DNA from: Bradyrhizobium nivariense
GTDB lineage: Bacteria; Pseudomonadota; Alphaproteobacteria; Rhizobiales; Xanthobacteraceae
Assembly: GCF_029846715.1 (NCBI RefSeq)
Contig: NZ_JARVWW010000042.1
Coordinates: forward strand, 1-63,580
DNA: 63,580 bases
Direction of reading: 5' to 3'
In this document: positions 7,493 through 16,743 of the stretch, in pieces
How the letters are laid out: each line of letters begins with the position of its first letter
Numbering within the stretch: position 1 is the first letter of the stretch
The notes under the pieces: model-generated
What the model was told of the DNA's origin: nothing
Databases searched by the model: none
The model's input: only the letters and a program-made list of their open reading frames with translations
Position numbers and translations under genes: made by a program

Positions 7493-7885
7493 ATGCGCTT
7501 CATCCACCTCCTCGTCATCGGCGCGCTGATCTTCGCGGCGGCCTATGTCTACCGGATCAAGATGGACTCCACGGCGCGCACCGAAAAGGTGCTGCGGCTG
7601 CATGCGGAGATTCGCGAGCAGCGCGATGCGATCGCGGGGCTGCGCTCCGAATGGGCCAAGCTCGACGCGCCCTTGCGCCTGCAAGGCCTGTCCGACCGGC
7701 ATCTGCAGCTCAAGCCGGTCAACGGCACGCAGTATGATTCGCTGAAGAACCTGCCTGAGCGTCCGCCGCGGATGTTCAGGCCGGGCGAGCCGGATCCGAT
7801 CGGGGCCATGCTCAACACCATCGAAGCGGCGAGCGATCCCGATAATGTGACGGGCTCCGTGCCTCAGCCCGAGGACAAGCAATGA
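7493..7885 (+). CDS. ftsL: Cell division protein FtsL
   Basis: 130 residues. A short basic N-terminus is followed by one transmembrane helix (LLVIGALIFAAAYVYRI, about 5-22) and a periplasmic heptad-rich segment (TARTEKVLRLHAEIREQRDAIAGLRSEWAKL), the bitopic coiled-coil plan of FtsL. It bridges FtsQ/FtsB to FtsWI at the septum. Sequence is poorly conserved in this family, so position between rsmH and ftsI is the main support. The C-terminal 40 residues (PERPPRMFRPGEPDP onward) are an alphaproteobacterial-type tail. Its TGA overlaps the ftsI ATG. Confidence 0.85.
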   Translation: MRFIHLLVIGALIFAAAYVYRIKMDSTARTEKVLRLHAEIREQRDAIAGLRSEWAKLDAPLRLQGLSDRHLQLKPVNGTQYDSLKNLPERPPRMFRPGEPDPIGAMLNTIEAASDPDNVTGSVPQPEDKQ

Positions 7886-9636
7886 GTGCTGTGACCCCGG
7901 CCAAACCTGCAGAAAAGCCGACTGAGCCTTGGCGGCAACGGCTGATCCGCAGCCTGCTGTACGGGCGCAACGTCGATCGCGCGGCGAAGGCGCGGGCGCG
8001 CGTTGGCCTGGCGATGCTCGCCTTCGCCTCGGTCTACGCCCTGATCGGCGGCCGGCTCGTGATGTTCGCGATCGGCGCCGACGCCCACAGTGCGCGCCGT
8101 GCGGCATCCCAGGAAGTGGTCGCGACCGCGCGGCCCGACATCGTCGACCGCAACGGCGCGATCCTCGCGACCGACGTCAAGGCGTCGAGCCTGTTCGGCG
8201 AGCCGCGCCGCATCATCGACAAGGACGAGGCGATCGAGCTTCTGACCGCGACCGTGCCCGACCTCGACGAGGCCGAGGTGCGCGAGCGCCTGTCGGCGCG
8301 AAAGGGTTTTGTCTGGCTCAAGCGCGAGATCACGCCGAAGCAGCAGCAGGACATCCACAAGCTCGGCATTCCCGGCATCGGCTTCCTGCGCGAGAACAAG
8401 CGGGTCTATCCGACCGGCAACGAGGTCGCCCACCTCATTGGTCTGGTCAACATCGACAACCAGGGCATCGCCGGCATGGAGAAGTGGCTCGACAATCAAG
8501 GGCTCGCCGATCTCCACCGCGCGGGCTTTGCCACCGACCGGCTGCAAAAGCCGATCGAGCTCTCGGTCGATCTGCGCGTCGAGCATGCGCTGCGCGACGA
8601 ACTGCTGAAGGCCAAGGAGAAGTACCACACCAAGGCCGCCTCCGGCATCGTCTCCAACGTCAAGACCGGCGAGATCGTGGCGATGGTCTCGCTGCCTGAC
8701 TTCGATCCCAACAGTCCGAAGGAAGCGCACGACCCTGACCGCATCAATCGCCTGACCACCGGCGTCTACGAGATGGGTTCGACCTTCAAGGCGTTCACGC
8801 TGGCGATGGCGCTCGATTCCGGCAAGATCAATTTGAACTCGTCGTGGGATGCACGCGGAAACCTGCACTACGGCAAGTTCACCATCCACGACGCCCACGG
8901 GCTCGGACGCTTCATCAACACCAAGGAAGTGTTCACCTACTCGTCCAATATCGGCGCCGCGCGGATCGCGCTCGGCCAGGGCGTCGAGGCCCACAAGGCG
9001 TTCCTCGCCAAGATGGGCCAGTTGACGCGGCTGCGCACCGAGTTGCCCGAGAGCGCAGCTCCGCTGGTGCCGCGCCGCTGGAGTGAGCTGAACACGGTCA
9101 CCATCGCGTTCGGACAGGGCCTTTCGGTGGCGCCTCTCCAGGCGGTGATGGGCATCAACGCCCTGGTGAACGGCGGCTACCTCATTCCTCCGACATTCAT
9201 GAAGCGCAGCGAAGCGGAAGCTGCGACGCTGGCCAAGCGCGTGATCAGGCAGGACACCAGCGACAAGATGCGGTTCCTGATGCGGCTCAATGCCGAAATC
9301 GGCACCGCCAAGACCGCCGACGTCAAGGGCTACTACGTCGGCGGCAAGACCGGCACGTCCGAAAAGGTCATCAACGGCCGCTATGCCAAGAAGCGGGTCC
9401 TCAACTCCTTCACTGCGATCATGCCCTGCGACGATCCGAAATATCAGATCCTGATCATGCTGGACGAGCCGCAGGCGATTCCTGAAACGAAGGGTTTCAT
9501 CACCTCGGGCTGGAACGCGGTGCCGACCGGCGGCAAAGTGATCGAGCGGATCGCGCCACTTTTGGGCGTCGAGCCGCGATTTGACCTGCCGCCGTCCGAG
9601 CGCCTTATTCTTGCAGCATCCAGGACAACCCAGTAA
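7882..9636 (+). CDS. ftsI: Peptidoglycan D,D-transpeptidase FtsI (PBP3)
   Basis: 584 residues. It cross-links septal peptidoglycan with its partner FtsW. There is a cytoplasmic tail, one helix at about 41-63, a PBP dimerisation domain (about 80-220), then the transpeptidase domain with SxxK (GSTFK, S300-K303), SxN (SSN, 354-356) and KTGT (489-492), all intact. The start overlaps the ftsL stop (ATGA), indicating coupling. Downstream murE begins 85 bases later. Confidence 0.97.
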   Translation: MSAVTPAKPAEKPTEPWRQRLIRSLLYGRNVDRAAKARARVGLAMLAFASVYALIGGRLVMFAIGADAHSARRAASQEVVATARPDIVDRNGAILATDVKASSLFGEPRRIIDKDEAIELLTATVPDLDEAEVRERLSARKGFVWLKREITPKQQQDIHKLGIPGIGFLRENKRVYPTGNEVAHLIGLVNIDNQGIAGMEKWLDNQGLADLHRAGFATDRLQKPIELSVDLRVEHALRDELLKAKEKYHTKAASGIVSNVKTGEIVAMVSLPDFDPNSPKEAHDPDRINRLTTGVYEMGSTFKAFTLAMALDSGKINLNSSWDARGNLHYGKFTIHDAHGLGRFINTKEVFTYSSNIGAARIALGQGVEAHKAFLAKMGQLTRLRTELPESAAPLVPRRWSELNTVTIAFGQGLSVAPLQAVMGINALVNGGYLIPPTFMKRSEAEAATLAKRVIRQDTSDKMRFLMRLNAEIGTAKTADVKGYYVGGKTGTSEKVINGRYAKKRVLNSFTAIMPCDDPKYQILIMLDEPQAIPETKGFITSGWNAVPTGGKVIERIAPLLGVEPRFDLPPSERLILAASRTTQ

Positions 9637-9721
9637 TCAACCGGGTGGGCCGTTGCCGCTGCTGAGTCGGGATTTCCCTGGAGATTCGGCGATCCGGTCC
9701 GGGCATGTCGACTGGAAGACC

Positions 9722-11194
9722 ATGAAGCTGCACGACCTCCTAGGTCAGGATGTTCTGGGCAATGATGCCGCAATTGAGCCCGCTGTCGCGGCGCTCGACG
9801 TGAGCGGCGTTGCGCTCGACAGCCGCGTGGTCAAGCCGGGCGATCTCTTCTTCGCACTTGCGGGCAGCAAGACCGACGGTGCGCGCTTCATCGATGCCGC
9901 GATTGCCGCAGGCGCTGTGGCGGTCGTCGGCGACCATGCGCCGGCGGCTGGCAAGGTGCCGTTCATCGCTGTCGCCAATCCGCGCCGCGCGCTGGCGCTG
10001 GCCGCGGCAAGATTTTTTCCCGCGCAGCCCGCGACGATTGCCGCGGTGACCGGCACCAGCGGCAAGACCTCGGTCGCAGCATTCACCCGGCAGATCTGGG
10101 AGCGGCTCGGGCACGCCTCCGCCAGCATCGGCACCATCGGCCTTGTCTCGGCCAAGCGCACCGTCTACGGCTCGTTGACGACGCCCGATCCGATCGTGCT
10201 GCACCGGCAGCTCGACGAGATCGCGCGCGAGGGCGTCACGCATCTCGCCTTCGAGGCCTCCTCGCACGGGCTCGATCAGTATCGCCTCGACGGCGTGCGC
10301 GTTTCCGCGGGCGGCTTCACCAATCTCTCGCGCGACCACATGGATTACCATCCGACCGTCGCGCATTACCTCGCGGCCAAGCTCAGGCTGTTCCGCGAAC
10401 TTGTCCCGCCGGGGGGCGCGGCCGTGATCTCCGCCGATCATGATTGCTCGGCGGAGGCGATCAGTGCTGCGAAGTCGCGCGGCTTGCGCATGATGGCGGT
10501 CGGTCGCAACGGCGACGGGGCAGGCGAGGGCATTCGTCTCGCCGGTGCGGAGGTCGAAGGGTTTTCGCAAGTGCTCGCGCTCGACCATCGCGGCAAGCGA
10601 TATGCGATCCGGCTGCCGCTGGTCGGCGAATTCCAGATCGAGAATGCGCTGGTGTCGGCCGGTCTCGCCATCGGCACCGGCAGCGACGCCGCAAATGTGT
10701 TTGCGAGCCTCGAAGGTCTCGAAGGCGCCAAAGGTCGGTTGGAGCGCGTCGGCGAACGCAATGGCGCTCCGATCTTCGTCGATTACGCGCACAAGCCCGA
10801 TGCGCTGGCAAAGGCGCTGCAGGCGCTACGTCCCTACGCCAGGCGCAAGCTGGTCGTCGTGTTCGGCGCTGGCGGCGATCGCGATGCCGGCAAGCGTCCG
10901 ATCATGGGCGCGATCGCGGCTGACAACGCCGACGGCGTCATCGTCACCGACGACAATCCGCGCAGCGAGAAGCCGGAAGCCATCCGCGCCGAAATCCTCG
11001 CCGCTGCCAAGGGCGCCCGCGAAATCGGCGACCGCGCCGCGGCGATCCGCACCGCGATCGAGGAATTGGAAGATGGCGATGCGCTGCTCATCGCCGGCAA
11101 GGGGCACGAGACCGGGCAGATCGTCGGCGGAGAGGTTTTGCCCTTCAGTGATCACGAGGCGGTCGCCGCCGCATTAGCGTCGAGGATTGCATGA
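9722..11194 (+). CDS. murE: UDP-N-acetylmuramoyl-L-alanyl-D-glutamate--2,6-diaminopimelate ligase
   Basis: 490 residues from the ATG at 9722 (MKLHDLLGQDV). It adds meso-diaminopimelate to UDP-MurNAc-L-Ala-D-Glu in the cytoplasm. The ATP-binding GTSGKTS motif is at 111-117 and the DAP-specifying DDNPRSE motif lies near residue 415, which points to diaminopimelate rather than lysine. Mur ligase N-terminal, middle and C-terminal domains are complete. Its TGA overlaps the murF ATG (ATGA). Confidence 0.96.
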   Translation: MKLHDLLGQDVLGNDAAIEPAVAALDVSGVALDSRVVKPGDLFFALAGSKTDGARFIDAAIAAGAVAVVGDHAPAAGKVPFIAVANPRRALALAAARFFPAQPATIAAVTGTSGKTSVAAFTRQIWERLGHASASIGTIGLVSAKRTVYGSLTTPDPIVLHRQLDEIAREGVTHLAFEASSHGLDQYRLDGVRVSAGGFTNLSRDHMDYHPTVAHYLAAKLRLFRELVPPGGAAVISADHDCSAEAISAAKSRGLRMMAVGRNGDGAGEGIRLAGAEVEGFSQVLALDHRGKRYAIRLPLVGEFQIENALVSAGLAIGTGSDAANVFASLEGLEGAKGRLERVGERNGAPIFVDYAHKPDALAKALQALRPYARRKLVVVFGAGGDRDAGKRPIMGAIAADNADGVIVTDDNPRSEKPEAIRAEILAAAKGAREIGDRAAAIRTAIEELEDGDALLIAGKGHETGQIVGGEVLPFSDHEAVAAALASRIA

Positions 11195-12570
11195 GCGCGC
11201 CAATATGGACGGTTGCCGAAGTGGCGCGCGTGCTGGGCGCTACCGGATCGTTCCCGGACACGCCGATCGATCTCGTCACCCAGGACAGCCGGCTGGTGAA
11301 ACCGGGCAGCCTGTTCGTCGCGCTGAGCGGCACGCCGAGCGGCGGCTTCATCTCGGCCTTCGCCAGCGCGCGCGACGGCTGGGAGTTCGCGGACAAGGCG
11401 GAAGCCTTGGGCGCGGTGGCGATGATCGTGCCGCACGAGATCGCGGGCATCCGCATTCCCCAGATCGTCGTCAAGGACACGCTGATCGACGGTCTCTGGG
11501 GCCTTGCGCGCGCGGCACGTGCCCGCTTCAACGGGCCGGTGATCGGGCTCACCGGCAGCGCCGGCAAGACCAGCACCAAGGAATTCCTCGCGGCCTACCC
11601 CGGCGCCTATGCCAGCCCGTCGAGCTTCAACAATTTCTGGGGCGTGCCGCTGACGCTGTGCAATGCGCGGCCCGATGCCAGTCTCTGGGTCGTCGAGATG
11701 GGCATGAACCAGACCGGCGAGATCGCGCGGCTCAGTGAACTGACGCGACCGACGGTCGCGCTCGTCGTCAACGTCCAGCCGGTGCATCTGGAGAAGCTCG
11801 GCTCGCTCGAAGCCATCCGCCGCGAGAAGGTGTCGATCGCCCTCGGCTTGTCCTCGGACGGCGTGCTGGTGCTGCCGGCCGGGATTAAGGCGGCGGACTG
11901 GAAGGGCAAGGTCATACGCTTCGGCGAGAAAGCCGAGGTGCACGAGGTCACGCACGCGCGGCATGGCGACAGCTGGCAAGTCGTGGCCGCGCTTGGCAAG
12001 AAGCAGATGGCGTTCAGCCTGACGCCGGGCGCGCCGCACCGCGTGCAGAATGCGCTCGCCGCGCTCGCTTCGATCCGTGCGGCGAACCTCGATGCGGCGA
12101 CGCTTGCGATCAAGCTCGACCGGGTCGGCATCATGACCGGCCGCGGCGTCGAGCAGGCGGTCGGCGGCGTCACCGTGATCGACGACAGTTTTAACGGCAA
12201 TCCGGCCAGCGTGGCTGCTGCGCTGCAAAGCCTCCAGGCGCGCAACACGACCGGCGGCCGCCGCATCGCGGTGCTCGGCGACATGCTGGAACTGGGCGAT
12301 GGCGCGCCAAGCTATCACACCGACCTCGCCAAGCATCTCGACGGCATCGACGGCGTCTATTGCGTCGGGCCCCTGATGCGTCACCTCTTCGAGGTGCTTC
12401 CAGCCGGCAAGGGTCTCGGCTGGCACGACGACCCCGTCACGCTGAAGCCGGGCGAGGTCGCAAATCTGCTGAGGGCAGGCGATGTCGTGGTTGTCAAGGG
12501 CAGCAAGAAGATGTTCTGGGTCAACAAGTTTGTGCCCGGCCTAGTGGCCGCCTTGCAGGCAAAGGCGTAA
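11191..12570 (+). CDS. murF: UDP-N-acetylmuramoyl-tripeptide--D-alanyl-D-alanine ligase
   Basis: 459 residues. It adds D-Ala-D-Ala, made by Ddl encoded downstream, to the UDP-MurNAc-tripeptide. The P-loop GLTGSAGKTSTKEF is at about 119-132; EMGMNQTGEIARL and DDSFNGNPASVAAAL are the expected Mur ligase middle and C-terminal signatures. It is coupled to murE by a 4-base overlap and followed by a 158-base gap before mraY. Confidence 0.96.
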   Translation: MSAPIWTVAEVARVLGATGSFPDTPIDLVTQDSRLVKPGSLFVALSGTPSGGFISAFASARDGWEFADKAEALGAVAMIVPHEIAGIRIPQIVVKDTLIDGLWGLARAARARFNGPVIGLTGSAGKTSTKEFLAAYPGAYASPSSFNNFWGVPLTLCNARPDASLWVVEMGMNQTGEIARLSELTRPTVALVVNVQPVHLEKLGSLEAIRREKVSIALGLSSDGVLVLPAGIKAADWKGKVIRFGEKAEVHEVTHARHGDSWQVVAALGKKQMAFSLTPGAPHRVQNALAALASIRAANLDAATLAIKLDRVGIMTGRGVEQAVGGVTVIDDSFNGNPASVAAALQSLQARNTTGGRRIAVLGDMLELGDGAPSYHTDLAKHLDGIDGVYCVGPLMRHLFEVLPAGKGLGWHDDPVTLKPGEVANLLRAGDVVVVKGSKKMFWVNKFVPGLVAALQAKA

Positions 12571-12728
12571 ACTGCTTGGAAGGCTGTTCCCGAATCCCAC
12601 CCTTTGCGGCGCGAAGCGTTTTCCCAGAGGTCGCCCGACCCCATGATGAAGACCAGCGAATGCGCGTGACGCGCGGTGATAAGGCCAAGACCAAGGGCCG
12701 CGTGCAAAGGCGCCATAGGACCGTCTGA

Positions 12729-13832
12729 ATGTTTTACTGGTTGATCGAGCTCTCCAACACATTTCCGGGCTTCGGTGCCGTTCGCACCTTCCTGAACGTA
12801 TTCCGCTACATCACCTTCCGCACCGGCGGCGCCGTCGTCACCGGCGCGCTGTTCGTGTTCCTGTTCGGGCCCTGGATCATCGACCATCTGCGCATCCGTC
12901 AGGGCAAGGGCCAGCCGATCCGGGCCGATGGTCCGCAATCGCATCTCGCCAAAAAAGGCACGCCCACCATGGGCGGGCTGATGATCCTGTCCGGCCTCAC
13001 GGTCGGCACGGTGCTGTGGGCCAATCCGCTCAACCCTTACGTCTGGATCGTGCTGGCGGTGACGCTCGGCTTCGGCTTCGTCGGCTTCTATGACGATTAC
13101 CTCAAGGTGACCAAGCAGACCACGACGGGCTTCGGCAGCAAGCTTCGCCTGCTGATCGAGGCGGCGATCGCGCTGGTTGCCTGCTACGCGCTGGTGCGGC
13201 TGAACCGCGATCCCGCGTCGACCGCGCTGACGATTCCCTTCCTCAAGGACACCGTGCTGCATTTCGGCTGGTTCTTCGTCGTGTTCGGCGCCTTCGTTAT
13301 CGTCGGCGCCGGCAATGCGGTGAACCTCACCGACGGACTCGACGGCCTTGCCATCGTGCCAGTGATGATCGCGACCGCGAGCTTTGCGATGATCGCCTAT
13401 CTCGCCGGCAACGCGGTGTTCGCCGACTATCTCCAGATCAAATATGTCGCGGGCACCGGCGAGCTCGCCGTGCTCTGCGGCGCGCTGCTCGGGGCCGGTC
13501 TCGGCTTCCTCTGGTTCAACGCGCCGCCCGCCTCGATCTTCATGGGCGACACCGGCTCGCTCGCGCTCGGCGGCATGCTGGGTGCAATCGCGGTCGCGGT
13601 GAAGCACGAGATCGTGCTCGCGGTGATCGGCGGCCTGTTCGTGCTGGAGGCGGTCTCCGTCATCGTGCAGGTGGTGTCGTTCAAGCTCACGGGAAAACGC
13701 ATCTTCCGGATGGCGCCGATCCATCACCATTTCGAGCAGCTCGGCTGGACCGAGCCGCAGATCGTGATCCGGTTCTGGATCATCTCGGTGATGCTGGCGC
13801 TCGCCGGTCTGTCCACGCTGAAGCTGCGGTGA
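12729..13832 (+). CDS. mraY: Phospho-N-acetylmuramoyl-pentapeptide-transferase
   Basis: 367 residues, polytopic with about ten helices. It transfers phospho-MurNAc-pentapeptide to undecaprenyl phosphate, making lipid I at the inner membrane. Conserved motifs are KKGTPTMGG, the DD pair in GFYDDYLKV, NLTDGLDGL, FMGDTGSLALGG and the PIHHHFEQLGW histidine loop. The preceding gap holds a 22-codon frame (12660-12728) whose TGA directly abuts the mraY ATG; whether it is translated is unknown. Confidence 0.97.
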   Translation: MFYWLIELSNTFPGFGAVRTFLNVFRYITFRTGGAVVTGALFVFLFGPWIIDHLRIRQGKGQPIRADGPQSHLAKKGTPTMGGLMILSGLTVGTVLWANPLNPYVWIVLAVTLGFGFVGFYDDYLKVTKQTTTGFGSKLRLLIEAAIALVACYALVRLNRDPASTALTIPFLKDTVLHFGWFFVVFGAFVIVGAGNAVNLTDGLDGLAIVPVMIATASFAMIAYLAGNAVFADYLQIKYVAGTGELAVLCGALLGAGLGFLWFNAPPASIFMGDTGSLALGGMLGAIAVAVKHEIVLAVIGGLFVLEAVSVIVQVVSFKLTGKRIFRMAPIHHHFEQLGWTEPQIVIRFWIISVMLALAGLSTLKLR

Positions 13833-13839
13833 CCGCTCG

Positions 13840-15240
13840 ATGATCCCCGTCACGTCCTTTGCCGGCAAGACGGTCGCGGTGTTCGGCCTCGGCGGCTCGG
13901 GGCTCGCGTCCTGTCACGCCTTGAAAGCGGGCGGCGCCGAGGTGATCGCCGCCGACGACAGTGCCGAGAACGTCGCCAAGGCCGCGCAGGCCGGCTTTAT
14001 CACCGCGGATCTGCGCAACGTCTCCTGGGCGAATTTCGCGGCGCTGGTGCTCGCGCCCGGTGTGCCGCTGACCCACCCGGTGCCGCACTGGAGCGTACTG
14101 AAGGCGCGCGAGGCCGGCGTCGAGGTGATCGGCGACATCGAGCTGTTCTGCCGCGAGCGGCGCCGGCACGCGCCGGATGCGCCGTTCGTCGCGATCACCG
14201 GCACCAACGGTAAGTCGACCACGACGGCGCTGATCGCGCACCTGACCAAGGTCGCCGGCTACGACACCCAGATGGGCGGCAATATCGGCACCGCGATCCT
14301 GTCGCTGGAGCAGCCAGGCATGGGCCGCGTCCACGTCATCGAGATGTCGTCCTACCAGATCGACCTCACGCCCTCGCTCGATCCCTCCGTCGGCATTTTG
14401 CTCAACGTCAGCGAGGATCACATCGACCGCCACGGCACCATCGCGCATTACGCCGCGGTGAAGGAGCGCCTCGTCGCCGGTGTGCAGGCCGGCGGCACCG
14501 CGATCGTCGGCGTCGATGACGGTTTTTGCCGCGATATCGCCGACCGGCTCGATCGCGCCGGCAAGAACGTGGTGCGCATCTCCGTCAAGAATCCGCTGGC
14601 GAGCGGCATCCATGTCGAGCACGGCACCATTGTGCGCACCGCGGGCGGCGCGAAGAGCGAAGTCGCGAAGCTCGGCGGCATCGGCTCGCTACGCGGCCAG
14701 CACAACGCGCAGAACGCGGCGTGCGCGGCCGCCGCCGCGCTCGCGATGGGCATCGGCCTCGAAGTGCTGCAGAACGGCCTGCGCAGCTTTCCGGGTCTGG
14801 CGCACCGCATGGAGCAGGTCGGCCGTCGCGGCAATGTGCTGTTCGTCAACGATTCCAAGGGCACGAATGCGGATGCCACCGCGCATGCGCTGTCGTCCTT
14901 TGGCGATATCTTCTGGATCGCCGGTGGCAAGCCGAAGGCCGGCGGAATCACTGGCCTCGCCGGCTTCTTCCCGCGCATCCGAAAAGCCTATCTGATCGGC
15001 GAGGCCGCGCAGGAGTTTTCCGGAACGCTGGGCACGCAAGTGGCGCACGAGATCAGCCAGACCCTCGACGTCGCCGTCGAGCAAGCCGCGCGTGATGCGG
15101 AAGCGTCGGGGATCACCGACGCGGTCGTGCTATTATCACCCGCCTGCGCCTCCTTCGACCAGTACCGCAATTTCGAAATCCGCGGCACCAGGTTCCGCGA
15201 ACTGGTGCAGGCGCTGCCGGGTGTGAAGCCGGTGGTGTGA
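13840..15240 (+). CDS. murD: UDP-N-acetylmuramoyl-L-alanine--D-glutamate ligase
   Basis: 466 residues. It adds D-glutamate to UDP-MurNAc-L-Ala. The N-terminal Rossmann-like domain has VFGLGGSGLAS (14-24), the P-loop is ITGTNGKSTTTAL (119-131), and NDSKGTNADAT marks the C-terminal domain. It begins seven bases after mraY. A dispersed repeat occupies the gap to ftsW. Confidence 0.96.
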   Translation: MIPVTSFAGKTVAVFGLGGSGLASCHALKAGGAEVIAADDSAENVAKAAQAGFITADLRNVSWANFAALVLAPGVPLTHPVPHWSVLKAREAGVEVIGDIELFCRERRRHAPDAPFVAITGTNGKSTTTALIAHLTKVAGYDTQMGGNIGTAILSLEQPGMGRVHVIEMSSYQIDLTPSLDPSVGILLNVSEDHIDRHGTIAHYAAVKERLVAGVQAGGTAIVGVDDGFCRDIADRLDRAGKNVVRISVKNPLASGIHVEHGTIVRTAGGAKSEVAKLGGIGSLRGQHNAQNAACAAAAALAMGIGLEVLQNGLRSFPGLAHRMEQVGRRGNVLFVNDSKGTNADATAHALSSFGDIFWIAGGKPKAGGITGLAGFFPRIRKAYLIGEAAQEFSGTLGTQVAHEISQTLDVAVEQAARDAEASGITDAVVLLSPACASFDQYRNFEIRGTRFRELVQALPGVKPVV

Positions 15241-15265
15241 GGCGCGCGGTCGCCTCTTGCTCCGC

Positions 15266-15367
15266 TGTCGTCGCCCGGCTTGACCGGGCGATCCAGTACG
15301 CCGCGGCTGTGGTTATGAACCTCGACGTCTCTGGAATACTGGATGCCCCTTCGCGGGGCATGACGGG
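15266..15367 (+). repeat. Dispersed palindromic repeat, family 2, copy 1
   Basis: About 100 bases with two hairpin arms: CGCCCGG..CCGGGCG at the left end and TGCCCC..GGGGCA at the right, plus inner GATCCAGTACGCCGCGGC and CTGGAATACTGGAT boxes. Related copies are at 32423-32523 (inverted inner part) and 33982-34084. It lies between murD and ftsW. Confidence 0.8.
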
Positions 15368-15475
15368 CATTTGAGGTGAGCGCTCGCCTTCATCTCCAAA
15401 CATCCGCGTTTCCTTAACCCCCCGGTAACCAACCTCGGCGACCAATGGACCGACCTCTGTCCGAAAGCGGCCGCC

Positions 15476-16627
15476 ATGCTCTCCCGTGAAGAACGCACCC
15501 CCTTTTCCGAGTGGTGGTGGACCGTCGACAAGCCGCTGATGGGGGCCATCCTGGCGCTGATGCTGACCGGCGTGATCCTGTCGCTGGCGGCGAGCCCGCC
15601 GGTCGCGACCCGCATCGGGCTCGATCCGTTCCACTTCTTCAGCCGCCACGTGATGTTCCTGGCGCCGTCCTGCATGGTGCTGCTCGGGGTCTCGTTCCTG
15701 TCGCCGCGCGCGATCCGCCGCAGCGCGCTGATCATCTTCACGGTCAGCATCATCCTGATCGTGCTGACGCTCGCGATCGGCCCCGAAGTAAAGGGCTCGC
15801 GGCGCTGGATCACGCTGCTCGGCGTCAACATCCAGGCTTCCGAAGTCGCCAAGCCATCGTTCGTCGTCATCGCCGCCTGGCTGTTCGCGGAATCGACCAA
15901 GCGGCCGGAAATGCCGGCCACCTCGATGGCGCTGGTGCTGCTCTTGATGCTGGTGTCGCTGCTGGTGATGGAGCCGGATTTCGGCCAGACCATGCTGATC
16001 CTGATGGTGTGGGGCTCGCTGTTCTTCATCGCGGGCATGCGCATGATCTGGGTGTTCGGCCTTGCGGGCGCCGCCGCCGCCGGCCTGTTCAGCGCTTATC
16101 TGTTCGTCCCGCACGTCGCCGGCCGCATCAAGCGCTTCATGAACCCGGCCTCCGGCGATACCTTCCAGGTCGATACCGCCATGGAAGCTTTTTATAACGG
16201 CGGATGGTTCGGGCTCGGGCCGGGCGAGGGCATCGCCAAGCGCAGCCTGCCGGACAGCCACACCGACTTCGTGTTCGCGGTCGCCGCCGAAGAGTTCGGC
16301 ATCATCCTGTGCCTCGCAATGCTGACGCTGTTCGCCTTCGTCGTCATCCGCACGCTGTCGCGCGCCTATGCCAATGAGGACATGTTCTCGCGCTTTGCGG
16401 CCTCGGGCCTCGCGATCCTGTTCGGTGTGCAGGCTGCCATCAACATGTCGGTCAACCTCCAGCTCATTCCCGCCAAGGGCATGACGCTGCCCTTCATCTC
16501 CTATGGCGGCTCCTCGATCGTGTCGCTGGCCTATGGTGTCGGCATGATGCTCGCGCTGACGCGGCTGCGCCCGCGCACCGAGGTGGAGGCAAGCGGCCAC
16601 GCCGAGGCGATGCGCAGCTACGCGTAG
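15476..16627 (+). CDS. ftsW: Septal peptidoglycan glycosyltransferase FtsW
   Basis: 383 residues of the SEDS family with about ten transmembrane helices. It polymerises lipid II at the septum together with FtsI. Signatures include GPEVKGSRRWI, EPDFGQTMLI, GLGPGEGIAKRSLPDSHTDF with the catalytic aspartate region, and FISYGGSSIVSLAYGVGMML near the C-terminus. The ATG at 15476 starts MLSREERTPFSEWWW, the usual alphaproteobacterial FtsW opening. Confidence 0.96.
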   Translation: MLSREERTPFSEWWWTVDKPLMGAILALMLTGVILSLAASPPVATRIGLDPFHFFSRHVMFLAPSCMVLLGVSFLSPRAIRRSALIIFTVSIILIVLTLAIGPEVKGSRRWITLLGVNIQASEVAKPSFVVIAAWLFAESTKRPEMPATSMALVLLLMLVSLLVMEPDFGQTMLILMVWGSLFFIAGMRMIWVFGLAGAAAAGLFSAYLFVPHVAGRIKRFMNPASGDTFQVDTAMEAFYNGGWFGLGPGEGIAKRSLPDSHTDFVFAVAAEEFGIILCLAMLTLFAFVVIRTLSRAYANEDMFSRFAASGLAILFGVQAAINMSVNLQLIPAKGMTLPFISYGGSSIVSLAYGVGMMLALTRLRPRTEVEASGHAEAMRSYA

Positions 16628-16631
16628 CTTT

Positions 16632-16717
16632 CGTTATTGCGAGGAGCAAAGCGACGATGCAATCCAGGCTGTCTCCACGGAGGCAGTCTGGATTGCTTCG
16701 CTTCGCTCGCAATGACG
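16632..16717. repeat. Dispersed palindromic repeat, family 1, copy 2
   Basis: An 86-base palindrome like that at 5100-5184: ends CGTTATTGCGAG and CTCGCAATGACG, inner arms CAATCCAGGCTGTCTCC and GGAGGCAGTCTGGATTG. It starts four bases after the ftsW stop and ends just before murG, inside the operon. The transcript would fold into a long stem here. Confidence 0.85.
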
Positions 16718-16743
16718 GGAGAGACATTGTAAAAGCTATCTTT

